The notes under the pieces: model-generated | What the model saw: only the letters and a program-made list of their open reading frames with translations | Told to the model about the DNA's origin: nothing | Databases searched by the model: none | Translations under genes and position numbers: made by a program | Shown: one piece after another, positions 1-12,100 of the stretch | How positions within the stretch are numbered: position 1 is the stretch's first letter | Layout: each line of letters begins with the position of its first letter | Assembly (NCBI GenBank): GCA_016801845.1 | Contig: CM028919.1 | Coordinates: 5,635,001-5,699,000, forward strand | Direction of reading: 5' to 3' | DNA from: Polydactylus sextarius | Taxonomy: Eukaryota; Chordata; Actinopteri; Polynemidae | Length of the DNA: 64,000 bases

Positions 1-116
1 TCACTGTGACTACACTGCACATTTTTGATGTCATGTTGTTGAATTTAAGAACTAATTACCTGTCACTGGACTGCTTAATCACAAGATGGTAATTCTACTC
101 TGTTCACTTTCTACAG

Positions 117-3100
117 CTGACCTGCATGTACAATCTGCTCAATGGAAACATCTCCCAGAACTTCACAGATTATCCCTCAGACATGCTTCTCTACTTTAAG
201 TAAGTCTGTCTCCAAGTAATCATACTGACCTCATTTGCCAAATGTTTTTTTACAACTTTATATCATTTCATTACAGCAAAAAGGACATTGGGAGAGAAAA
301 CTGCAGGTCATACTTTTCTGCAGTGGGTGCTGCAGATTTCTCTGTGGTTTCCAGTGGTTTGAACAAGGCCTCACTGCTGTTCAGTGACGCCAGGGATTGC
401 TTGGTGAGTGGTCAACTGACTAAAAAAAAATCAATGCAGCAAAAGATTATTGTCTATAAAAATGTTACAGCTTCTCTGGTCTGGGCATGTTTAATCTAGT
501 CTGAGAAAGCCCACTTGTACTATTTTAAATTAGATACTGTATTTTCATTTGTGTAGGGCATAAGTGGCTTCAACCTGAGCAGAAACGATGTGGAGGTCCT
601 TGGGAACATGGCATGTACTCTGGACAGCTCTTACATTGAGAATGCTGATCCTGCCATCCTGGAAAAACTACAAAACTGCAAAGACTTCTCTGACAGCCAG
701 GTGGCTGCCATGGAGACAATGCTGCTGTCTGGGAAAACACCTCACGGGTACAGGAATTAAATCTAATTAAGAGGCATTCAGATTTCATTTAGGACAGTAA
801 TATTCAGTATTTTTGATATGCTCAACAAATCCCAAGAACATCCCAAAAATATCAAAACAAAAAGAAATGCACAAATGCAGGACAAATAGATTTGAAAAAA
901 AAAAAAAAAAAAAGCTACACAGGGTAGTTGAAAAAAATGAGAAACTGAATATATATTCTTAGTTTTGGTCTTTTGTGGGATTTAATGATAATTACTTTAT
1001 GGTCATTAATTATAAATGTCTGTATAGGAAATAGACAAAAATGTTGTATCATATTCTATTTTCAGAAATGTTGCCTCCTGGAACAAACAAAATCTGGAGA
1101 ACCTTGGGGTCCTTCCTCTATACTTCACAAGAAACATCTGGGGACAAATCAAAACCGTATGTGTTGTAGTCTTTCCTTGATACTGTTTTCTGTGGTAAGT
1201 TAGCTCATGTTTGTTACTTTCCTATAAATGATGTTTAACATTCTATGTTTTTTCAGGAAACAAAGACAAGATTCCTTAAGACGTTTATGCCCAGTCTGAG
1301 GAAAAGAAATATACTGAAGAGGAAGCTCAAGAAGCTGTTTAAACAAATCAGTGGCACCAAGATAAAACGAGGAGCAGGTAAACATTATTTTTTATGTTGA
1401 ATATTATAATGTTGACCTACCGGGGCTAAGTCAACTGGGAGACAATTAATTGGCAACTATGTTCATATTTCTTTTTAAGGCTGCGTAAATATTAGTGAAT
1501 AGATGAAAGTCCAGCTCTATGAAAATAAGCCTCCAATGGGTTTTGTTGAGTGCTTTGAGGATCTGTCAGGAAAACTAAGATAGATCTTTGCACTCTGTGA
1601 CCACCTTGAGTGGTCTCCCATAAAACTCCATCAAATAGGTTATAGGACTTCCACTACTTCTTCCTCTGCTGCTTACTTCACTGCTGTCACCTGAAACAGC
1701 AGGAGCATATGATGTGGCTGTCAGAATCCACCAGCAGCAAGTTGTAGTTCAGGCAGGTTTTCAGTATATACATGCTGTGACACAGCTGAGTGCAAAAATG
1801 TGTGCAGTTTTATAGGAGACTGCAAGAGGGGATATGTCTCAGTGTGCCAAGGTGCCACTTTGAAGAGTTTAACAAAGAGTGAAGCACATCAGGTGGCCAA
1901 CAGTGTATCTAAATGTAGTTTGCTAACAGACACAGTTGATGATTGTATATGGCAGCATTAACTACAGTGTTTTGGACATGCATATGCATTCAACAAATCA
2001 TTGGCATTTTCATAATTACTCATAAAGGTTGCACCGTGGGCAACATCAGCCAAGTGACAGTTAGCAACCCTTCCTTCCCCTTTGGCTACGATGAGACGCA
2101 GTTTGACCTGTGCCTGGATGTCCCGGTCCTGAAGGACAATCTCAACTCCATATGTGAGAAGGTGGATGATGATGATTACCAGAGGATTATTCTTAAGAAA
2201 CTAAACGAGGTAAATCTTGAGGATTGACTTTCAGGCTGCCTGAATAATTAGAGTTACAGTAACATACCATATCGTTTGCATGATATAGTTGGATATTTCT
2301 ATTACTGACTAATGCAGCGCTCCCTGTTTGTCCAGGCATTCCCATCCGGTGTTTCTGATAATACGGTCCAATTGCTGGGTTCGGTGTCACGTGTGGCATC
2401 ACTTGATGACATCTCGAAGTGGAACATCACCACAATTGATACCCTGGCAAGCCTCATGAAATCTGAGGATGGAACATGGGAGACAGCAAAGGTACAATGT
2501 ATAGGGATTCTCAAAACCTTGCGACAGATCCTTTACCCTGTATACATTTGTGAATGCAATGCATTTTCTTCAATAATTTCCAGAGCAAAGCAATAATCAC
2601 CAAGTACCTGAATACCTCTGGGAACACTCTGGACAGCACTGAGCTCAACAGTATTGGCTCCAACCTGTGCTCTTTAGACACCAGCACACTAAAGACCATC
2701 AGCCCAGGCAGTATCAGGTGGGTGTCATCATGTGGCTCAAAGATACCTTAGAATGGCCACTGTGAATGATGATCAGATCTAATACTATATGTTACTCACT
2801 TTTTGTGTATTTGTCAGAAATGCCAACCCTCTGGATGTGGCGTCATGTTCATCTGAACAGAAGAAAATCTTGTATGAGATCAGTAACTCTTCCTTCAGCT
2901 TGCACCATAGCTCTCCTACCATCTTTTACACTTTAATTAGGCCCGTTTTAGGTAAGAAGACTTGTTTACCTGTCTTTCTGATACGTGTCTTTATCTGTCA
3001 TGAAACACTTTTCTCTAATTTTCTGTGTTAACTCTACTCTAACAGGTGGAGCTCCGCTGTCATTTTTACGAAAATTGTCAACTCAGAACATAAGCATGGA

Positions 3101-4506
3101 TGTGGACACGTTCCAGAGCCTGGACACTGACGTGATTGCTGTAAGGATGCTCATACTTGTCAAATGTATTTTGGGGAGTAGTGAGTATTAATTATCATAT
3201 CTGTTAAATTAAATTTTGACTACAGCCAGCAGTTTGTTAACATAGCATAAGCATAAAGAGGAAACAACTTTTTTCAAAAGGTAAAGAAATCATTATCTCT
3301 AACAATCACAAATTATATCTTATTATTTGTTGAATTTGGTGGCTTAAGGTCAAAGGTCATTTGCATGTTTTATACCCAATGTGTCTGTAGGAAAATAAAT
3401 TAAACAGTTAAATCTGTGACATTGTTAATCCAGTTTGAATCAACCTCAGTTCTCTTCACTGTTTTATTTTTGAAATGCAGAACCTCACTGTGACCGACGT
3501 CCAAGGCCTCATGGGAAGCCACCTACAAGATCTGAAGCTGTTTGAGAACAATACCGTGGTTCGGATGTGGGTGAACCTACAGCTGCAGTCAGACCTAGAC
3601 AGGCTGGGTCTGAACCTGACCACTACCAGAGCCGACCCGACCACTGCATCACCCAGCCTTAACAGTGGCACAAATGTGACATCAGCCACTGTGACAACAT
3701 CACAGGGTAAAAATACATATGTTTTGTGTTCACTAAGTGAGTGTAAGCCCTGTGGTTACCTTTAAGCAAGTAGTCTTTCTTTACCTGCATCCTCTACGGG
3801 GCTACAAGTTTCTTTTATCACATCTAATGTTGTGTTATATTTCCCACTATGATACTATTTGAAAACTGGCAAATGATTAACAAATTATTCCAGGGTCTTC
3901 TAAAGTCCTCTATGTAATCATAAAACCTCATTGAACAATTAAAAATAATACCAACGAGAAAAAAATAATATAAAAATAAACAAATTGTTTCCTATCAAGT
4001 CTTCAGGCTTCAGCATTTTATGCTTTCAGCCACAAGAGGACGCAAGTGCTCTACATTTGAGTGACAGCAAAAGTATTCATGGAGAAAACCTTGTATTTAT
4101 TTAGCATGGCCACCATAATGACCAACACACCATCAGATTTGGTGTAAATGCACTGTTTGATTCACTTTCACATTCACTAAATGATATGCTATGCTAAGTG
4201 GTTTGACCGCAGCACCATTTAACTAGTTGTAATCTCATCCACAGGAAGCACAAGCTCAAGCTCGAGTTCAACAGACGGTGAGCAACTACAACTTACTTCT
4301 GTTTTACATTTTAAAGTAACATTTTACCCATTCTGTATTTGAGTGATGAGCTGTATTTGAGCTGATGTTATATTTGTTTAATCTTATACGTACATTTATT
4401 TTTTTTTCCAGCTGCAGCCTCAAGTGTCAAAGGAGACTTTGCATCCATTCGCCTTGTTGCTGCACTGATAAGTGTGCTGCAAATATTACAACACCTAAAT
4501 ACATGA
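117..4506 (+). CDS. Mesothelin-like GPI-anchored protein, 3' part of gene (13 exons, 5' truncated by window)
   Basis: Exons read on the + strand: 117-199, 277-403, 557-747, 1066-1156, 1257-1377, 2028-2209, 2336-2491, 2584-2717, 2818-2951, 3046-3140, 3481-3706, 4245-4277, 4412-4506 (stop TGA). All have AG/GT borders and join in one frame, giving about 555 residues. The protein is made of repeating leucine-rich helical units with paired cysteines (for example ISGFNLSRNDVEVLGNMAC), typical of the mesothelin/stereocilin/otoancorin superfamily. Many N-glycosylation sequons occur (NIS, NFT, NLT, NIT). The C-terminus has a Ser/Thr-rich stalk (TSSSSSSTD) and a short hydrophobic tail ending without a cytosolic domain, which suggests a GPI anchor. 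Family members act in cell adhesion at epithelial surfaces; the partner here is unknown. A lysine/arginine-rich stretch in the fifth listed exon may be a processing site. The start codon and signal peptide lie upstream of the window. Mesothelin is more likely than stereocilin because of the GPI-like tail. Confidence 0.8.
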
Positions 4507-4639
4507 GCAACTTTGCATCCAAATAATCAGTAATCAATAATCAACAATCAGTAATCAGTAATTATCTTGTTTTTTAGTAATGCTCACATTTTGAGGGTGG
4601 TTTATTCATTTTATTGATAATCTTATTTATTTAAACCTG

Positions 4640-4645
4640 AATAAA
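4640..4645 (+). promoter_or_regulatory. Polyadenylation signal of mesothelin-like gene
   Basis: AATAAA lies 134 bases after the stop codon of the mesothelin-like gene and is followed by a T-rich stretch. It is the first good signal downstream. Confidence 0.6.
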
Positions 4646-5212
4646 GCTGGTTCACTGCAGCTGCTCTACTTAATTTTTTCATCTAACAAATAATCACTGG
4701 ATTCAAAAATATCAATATTTTAATGTACTGTAATGATCAAGATTTTGTTTTGTGTAGTGGGATTTTGAAATTAATTGCTAATTGTTATGTTAATGTTCAA
4801 TCATCACAAATCTACTCAATCATTAAAAATACAAACATTCAAATATTTTGTTGAAATGTCTAATAAATATGTGGTGCTTGTTTTTCTATTTCTAATTCAA
4901 CAAGTGATTTTTACGGATTCCATCCACAGTATCAAAGAATACTGAATACGATGTATATAAACATCTTAGGGTATTATTTAACTTAAAGCTGATTATTTTT
5001 ACATGGGGCACAACAAAACTCAAAGGGCAACACATTGTCACTGGAATGTGCTTTTTAAACTTAACTTGTAGAAAATGAACTACACATCTCTAAAGCTTTT
5101 GTATGTACCTGGTTAGAGTGGCTGAAATGTACATAAATAAATAATACAGCTATGAAATAAATGAGATTACATTAGATTATTTGCAGAATTGCATCAATAA
5201 TACTAATACATG

Positions 5213-5261
<49 letters not shown>

Positions 5262-5440
5262 CATTTTGTTAGTTATTTAATGGCTCATATATATCTATAT
5301 TAATATGTATTTACATTTATCAACCATAATATATTTTTTAATTGTTTGTGTAAATGTCTTTCAATAGAAATGGGCAGGTTAATTGTGGCAAAAAATCTGC
5401 AGGAAAGGCATAAACACTGAGAGAAATACTGATACAAAAT
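4646..5440. other. Intergenic spacer between convergent genes
   Basis: AT-rich DNA between the mesothelin-like gene (+) and the 3' end of calpain A (-), which converge here. Apart from the microsatellite at 5217-5258, I see no gene or recognisable element. Confidence 0.6.
5217..5258. repeat. (TA)n microsatellite
   Basis: An almost pure TA dinucleotide run of about 40 bases in the convergent intergenic spacer. Confidence 0.95.
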
Positions 5441-5460
5441 AAAACTGCTTGGATTATGTC

Positions 5461-5466
5461 TTTATT
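5461..5466 (-). promoter_or_regulatory. Polyadenylation signal of calpain A
   Basis: TTTATT on the + strand reads AATAAA on the minus strand, about 660 bases past the calpain A stop codon. It would give a 3' UTR of normal size. Confidence 0.45.
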
Positions 5467-6123
5467 TTGTGAAGTACACAAAGTATATATATAGACTACA
5501 TACCACCCACAATAGAAAAAAGATTAACTCACCTAAAATGTATCCCATATTAGAGACTCATATCTCACACTCACAGACTCACAGACTACATCTACACTAG
5601 CTGCACTGAGAGGTTGTACTTAAAGGCAGCGTTGTGCTTTAAGGTACATATTAATGACAGTGTGCTAACATGCTCATAATTCACTAACAGTCGCTAACCC
5701 GCATGAAACAAAGTAAAACAGAAGTAAAGTTGAAGTACTCAAGAAGATAAACATGTAAACTGTATTTCATAGTGAATTAATTAAACTTGGTCTTAATTTT
5801 ATTTTCTGTACCCAATGTAGCATTTGTAACAAATGTAAAATGTAAATATGACCATAGTGAAAATGACAACACATTTATGAGACACAGACCTAAACTCTGC
5901 AACAGGGAGTCAAAGTTTGTTTCCCCCTGTTGTCATTTCAAAAATGAGTAGCCATTAGTAGAACATTTGTTCTACTCTACTTTCTAGCAGAGTGAAGCAA
6001 ATGCCCTGTACTTCTGAATCACATAATGTAGTAGCTAATTTGCAGACTATATTTTTTTGCATTTTGTTTTTTCTCTGCTGCTGTAATTCCAGACAGAACC
6101 TGCAGCTCATATCCTCTGCAAGT

Positions 6124-9100
6124 TTAGGTGTACATCGAAAGGTACATCCACTGCAAGTAAAGACATGATGGATTATTCATGTGCTTCAGTGCATCACAGA
6201 AAACTAAAAGTACTGTACGACGTTGCCATATTTTCTTGGATGAAAATGAAACAAAGTGTGTTTATTACCTCTGATTCACGAAGAGTCATTACTGTCCCAT
6301 CAGACAACTGGTTGTAGATTTCTATTGTGAAAGACACAAATAGTTATCATAGCAAGGAGCGCACTGGTGCACATGACCACTCTAAATATCCCAAACATAC
6401 TGCATTAATGACCTTTACTGGTGGGAACAAGCATCATTAATGTTGACGTAACAACAACAAACATATGCTTTAAATTAATACATATTTAATCATATGGCAT
6501 ACTTTTAGGCTCAGTAGCTTCATTGAATGTGTAATGTGCACAGCTAATTCCTAATACTTAGGAGTACTGCTTCATATAGTTACCCTGCTGCCATAAATGT
6601 GCACCTCATGGTGGCGCCAGAGAGCATAACATGTGACAGACACTATCTATGTGTTCTGATCGTGATGTAACAAGGTGAGTGAATTAGAGCCACCACTGGA
6701 TAATATGTTTTATGTATTTCCTGCCATTGTGTGTTTCCCTCCTGTTTGGTTGCTTGCCAAGATTACTTTCACTCGAGTCTCTTTACTTCTACCCCATAAG
6801 TATATTTAATCCCTGTATTTTTCTTTCTTTTGTGTAAAATGGTCTGTTTTTGTTCCTGGTTACAATCTGTGGTGTTTCTTGTGCCCGTTCCTGTTTTTTT
6901 GCCTGCTCTCATGGCTCCTTGACCACCAACTTGTTCACCTCATCTGTCCTCCAGTCTATCCAGTCCATTTTTTCATTGAACAGTATTTCACTGCATCATT
7001 TAGCCCTTGTGTGTCTACATTTGGGCTCTCACTCTTGTGGTCCTGGCTACCTGTATAGTCAGTTCACCACTAGTCAAACACTTTAGTTCTTTAGATTGTT
7101 TTGGCTGTAGAAAAGACTGTTGTGATTTGTTTGGAGACTAAGTCATGCCCCTTCTGGCTGTCCCCACTGGGTCCTTGGATTTAAAAAAAAAATCAATGAT
7201 GTTCAATGGAGAGATGAACATCATTATTATTTTCTGATCCACTTTGACTTCTACCCTGAATCAAACATATGCTGTATCTTAATTTAAATAATAACTATTA
7301 GTGTGAGTCAAGGCTATGTTTGTTGTATAACTGTGGATTTATATACTTCTGAAAATACGTAACTGGTTAGTCTACAAACCAAATAGTCGCGTAGGTGACG
7401 TCACGTCACAAACTTTTCACTGAATTTCTTTCCCCCTCTCTTCCCAGCTGAAGATAGAACGAGGAGTAGGTGGATAAATGTAGTAGGTTGCATAGCTAGA
7501 TGTTAAGCTAACGATAGCTGTCAGAGTTTGATGGTGACATAAATTTTGCGAGACGAGTGTTGTAGTCCGCTATGTGGTCTCACACAAAACCTAAAATAAT
7601 ATTTACTGTCTGTCAAAAAACAGTCCTCTCTCTTATCTTTAAAATTCATAAACATCATATGTGAAAACCATGACACATTTCAAACAGGACCAGAAACAAA
7701 ATTTTATCTCTCTATAGACTCTCGTTCATAATTTCTCCAAGCATAGGATCCATGGAGAAGTAGATGGATGTGACTTAGGCTCCCAGTTGTGATCCAAGTC
7801 TGTGCTGGACTGTTACAAAGATTAAAAATGTTGACTATACAACAATTGGTTATATAAAAAACAAACAAACACTGTAGCATTTTCATTTGCAAAATGTTAG
7901 AAAGGTCATTCAAGTAGGAGCTGTCGTTGCAGTGAGCCTCTGAATTTGTGTCTACTTACGGAACATGCAGTCAAAGCGAAGCACCAGGCTGATGAAACTC
8001 TCCAGTGTTATGTGTCCAGAGGAGGCCCCATAGCGTAGAGCCATCAAATTCAGCATGTCATCGCTGATCCTCTTTCCTGAAAAACACGGGAACAAAGAAT
8101 TCAGGTAATATTTTTATTTTAGTAGTTGTCTGTTTTCATTCCTTATGCCCAAGTGTATTTTTTATTGTTTTACTAGGTCATGAGACGATGTAGGAGCCAT
8201 TGCAAATGGATTTTTTTTTAATACAGCAACATAAAAACACAAGCACAAATTAACACAAACCAAACAGTTTTCTTTTATTGTCATCTATGTCATTGCTGCC
8301 AGCCACAGATCTATTAAGGGACTATTATTTTTGGTTTGTTCAGGAAACACCTACTTGTATTAACTGAGCCCTTATGAAAGAAAAAAACTAGTTGGCCTAG
8401 TTGAACCTTACCTTGGTGATTACACTAAAACAAGTAGTGCAACTCTGCGTTGTTTTACTTTTTGTCATGCATCACTTGGTGATCTGAATAGCTGTAGCTG
8501 TTGTTCACAAAGTTGTTGCTGCTTTCAGAGCTATGGGATATGCTTGTATTTTAATCCTGATTTTCTGCAAAAATCTGTTTAACACTACTGGTACCAGTAT
8601 AATGTATCAGACAATATTCAATCAACACAATGTCATGTAATTTTGGCTAAAAACTGAAGTGATTCCCATGTCTGCTCCATTCAGTGGCAGTGTCAGACCT
8701 AAATGCTATTCTTCAGTATAATGTTTAAATCTGCTGCATCAAGATTAAAGTGTCACATTAGGAACAAATAGAGGCAGTGAGAAGGAACCTAGGGTTAAAA
8801 GTAAATATTTTAACATATTTTCTGCATTCCTCTATGATTTACTTTCAGTGACAGTGTTGACTGTGACAGTGTTTTTATGACTTCCCAATATAAGAACCAG
8901 TTCCTCTTATGTAAAGTGACACGTAACCTGTCCTTTATGTTGAAGCACACAAAGCCTGAACAAAGAAGCCTGGGTTAACAAAGACAACTATCTTAAAAAA
9001 GGCAGTCGACTGCAGCCCTCGTTTACATAATCTATGTGGCATCTGGTTGTACAGCATTGCTTTGATTTTTTTTTTTTAAGTTTGATACCTTTATTGCAGT

Positions 9101-12100
9101 TCATTTAGTCTGCTGTCCACATCACAGTGGACTAACTTAACTGGGTGATCACCAACCTGTGGCCATGATTGCATTCCTGAGCTCACTCAGTGACAGGGTT
9201 CCTGTTTTTGAAACATCAGAGCGAAAGAAAATTTCCTGGGAAAACAGAGAACACAATTATATACCCTAACCCTACAATAAAATATAGAGTATTGAACAGT
9301 TGTAGTTTAGTTTTTTCTTTAAACCTTACTTTGATCCCTTTACCTTGTATATGCTGACCTTCTTCCACAGACGCAAGAATTCCTCACTATTCAGCTTTCC
9401 TGTGATTGATGTCTGTAACCTAACATTAAGGTATTAACAGACCACATGTTGGCTCATGTCTTAGGCTGACATTTAGATCTAGTCTCCAGTGTTTTTTAAA
9501 GAAAAGGGCAAGCAGGTTTTGACATGTTACGGCTTACATAACTTTTAATGAATTATCCTCAGAACATGCAAATTTGCTGGTGAGATGGAGAAAAAAAAGA
9601 AATCCCAACTAATATCACACAAGAGGATACATCCATCAGAGCAACCATGCTGCGACAGGCATCAATGCTGAAGCCTCCAGATTTCAAGTCTCCTGAACAG
9701 ACAAGACATAGCAGGCTTAAATTCAGCAACACCATAAAAGATTATACTTACTTTTTTAAACTTCTGTATATTACTTTTACAAATCAAACCTTGCAGGATT
9801 TTGTCATTCAGAATAATTTTGAGCTGCTCAGCATCCACTTCTTCATACTGGAAATGAGATAAAAACAATAAAAGATTTATATGTAACTCACTAGTTAATT
9901 GTCATTCATATCATTCAAAAGCATATTTCTAGAACAATGTTTTACAATTTCTGATCTATCAAAGCTGTAAAAGATAATGACAATATTTCACAATTCACTC
10001 AAGAGCTCTAAAACTTATGACTTATGACTCCTTTTGCAAAATAAGAAGTTACAGTCATCAAATGCAAAAAATGATGCTACATTGCGTGTTATGGAGCCTA
10101 GTACACTCTTGAGCTGAACTGCTTCAAAATACACAAATTACCTTGTCAGAGAACTGACGGAAAAAGGTTCTCCTGTTTTCGTCATCTCCATTTTCAACTG
10201 GTGAGTGCTGTAAAAGGGTCAGCAAACATTATAAAAGAAAACAGCAAAACTTAAACAATATGAACAAATAGATAATTACAAATCTTTCACACCTGTTCTC
10301 CTTCCTTGTGTTCATGTCCATGTTCATGTCCATGTTTATTTCCATGTTCGTGTGAGTGGCCCATGGCATCAGAATTCTCACTGATAGGAAAGAGAGTCAG
10401 TTCTTTACTTGTGGTCAGTGCAGAAAAGTAACACCACTTAGGTACCTGTTACAGTAATGAGATTACTGTACTGTATTGTAAGGGGTCACAACTTGAGATG
10501 ATTGCAAAGCTGTCATATTTACATCTTGTATATATTTTAGCCTGTGCTTAGTATATTGAGGATGATCTTGTGTGAGTTGTGAATGTCTTACTGAACGTGT
10601 GTTTCTGCCTTGGACAGAATGGTCAGGATGAAGGAGGCTGTCTCATTGGGACTGAAAGTGGATGGCACAATCAGATATTCACCAGGCCTCAGCATGATGA
10701 ACTCCATCACCTCACGTGAGTTCATGTAGGTTTTAGTTTGTGCCACAGGTCTGTTTCTGGCAAAGAAAGATGCTGGGAACTTCCCTCCCTCTGTCTTGTA
10801 CTGCAACATCAGTGATTAATTAATGTCCAGTTCAATATAGATTATTACACATGCGCTGTGTTTGAAGACAGGGCTAAAAATGTTACTTACTTCATCAGGT
10901 ACCTTGGAAGAAATCAGAGCAAAACGAGTTTGTGTTGGGCACAAAAGAAAACAATTAGTTCAATTCAGCACTAATATTCCAGTCTGTTCAACTATTGTGA
11001 CAGAAGCAATCTGGTTTGACGGATCAAGAGCGATATTTACCTCAAACACAGAAAATCCAATGTGGAGATTTTGGACTAGGCGTCTGTTCCTCTTATCAGG
11101 CATTTGCATGAGAGAAACCAGCATGTTTTTCCCTGTTCCCTGTTTCTCAGCACACTCAGAGAATAATTTCTCAATCTTGACCCGATACTGTGGATTAGTC
11201 CAGAAGTTCTCTGGAGGAGAAATCATAAATTGTGAAATCAAAGTAACACATTAAATTAGCCTTACACTTCATGCCATTGTGTGGTTCCTGCTGTTGGAAT
11301 TTCTGTTGGAACAATTTCTAATTACCCAAAAATCCTATCTAATTACCCCAGAGTCCTGATCTTCTTGGACTGATTTTTATGTGTCACTACAGCCCATCCT
11401 GGCAGACCCATCAGTTTCTTTTTTTTAGTCATATTTATTAATCAATATTGACTAATTTACTAACTGGATGATTTCTTTAGTTTGGTGTTTAATGGATTTA
11501 TTCTACTGCATCATATCCTTTTTGTTTTATGTTGGGCCTCTATTGTATTGCGGGGCATAACACCCAGTTAACCAGTTCTTTGCCTTATATATTAGTAACA
11601 TGTGCAATCATTCAATCTGTGTTTAGAATCCCAAGAATGAAAAATGTGAAATAGAATCTTACTGAATCCAGTTAATCTTCTTTTTTGCTTTTAAAAATAT
11701 CTAACTTGCATAATTCAAACTACGAGATGCATAGGCAGTTTACCAAGGTTATTCATGCATCCTCCAGCTGTGGTTCCTGCAACCCATCTGCCCTCATAGA
11801 ACGCGGTCTTCCAGTGGCAAGAGGAGCTTCCATCAAGGAAATCAGGACAGAGGCAGCAAATGTCAAGATCTGAGTAGAACTTACAGAAGTCTGCCAGAGT
11901 CATCCTGTAGAAATCAGAGAGAGATTGTCCAACAGTTGTCCTGAATATGATGATGATCATGAATATGATGATGCAAAGCACAAAATCATCGGTTGGAAAT
12001 TAACAACAACCAATAGAAAAAAATGTTGTTAATGTTTGTTTTTTGTTTTTCTGGATCAGTTGAGATAAGTTCTGTTTGGTCCAACTTGTATGAAAGCATA

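Noticed and set aside
10862..11254. 130-codon plus-strand frame
   Set aside because: It is the antisense shadow of calpain A exons 10 and 11 and the intervening intron.
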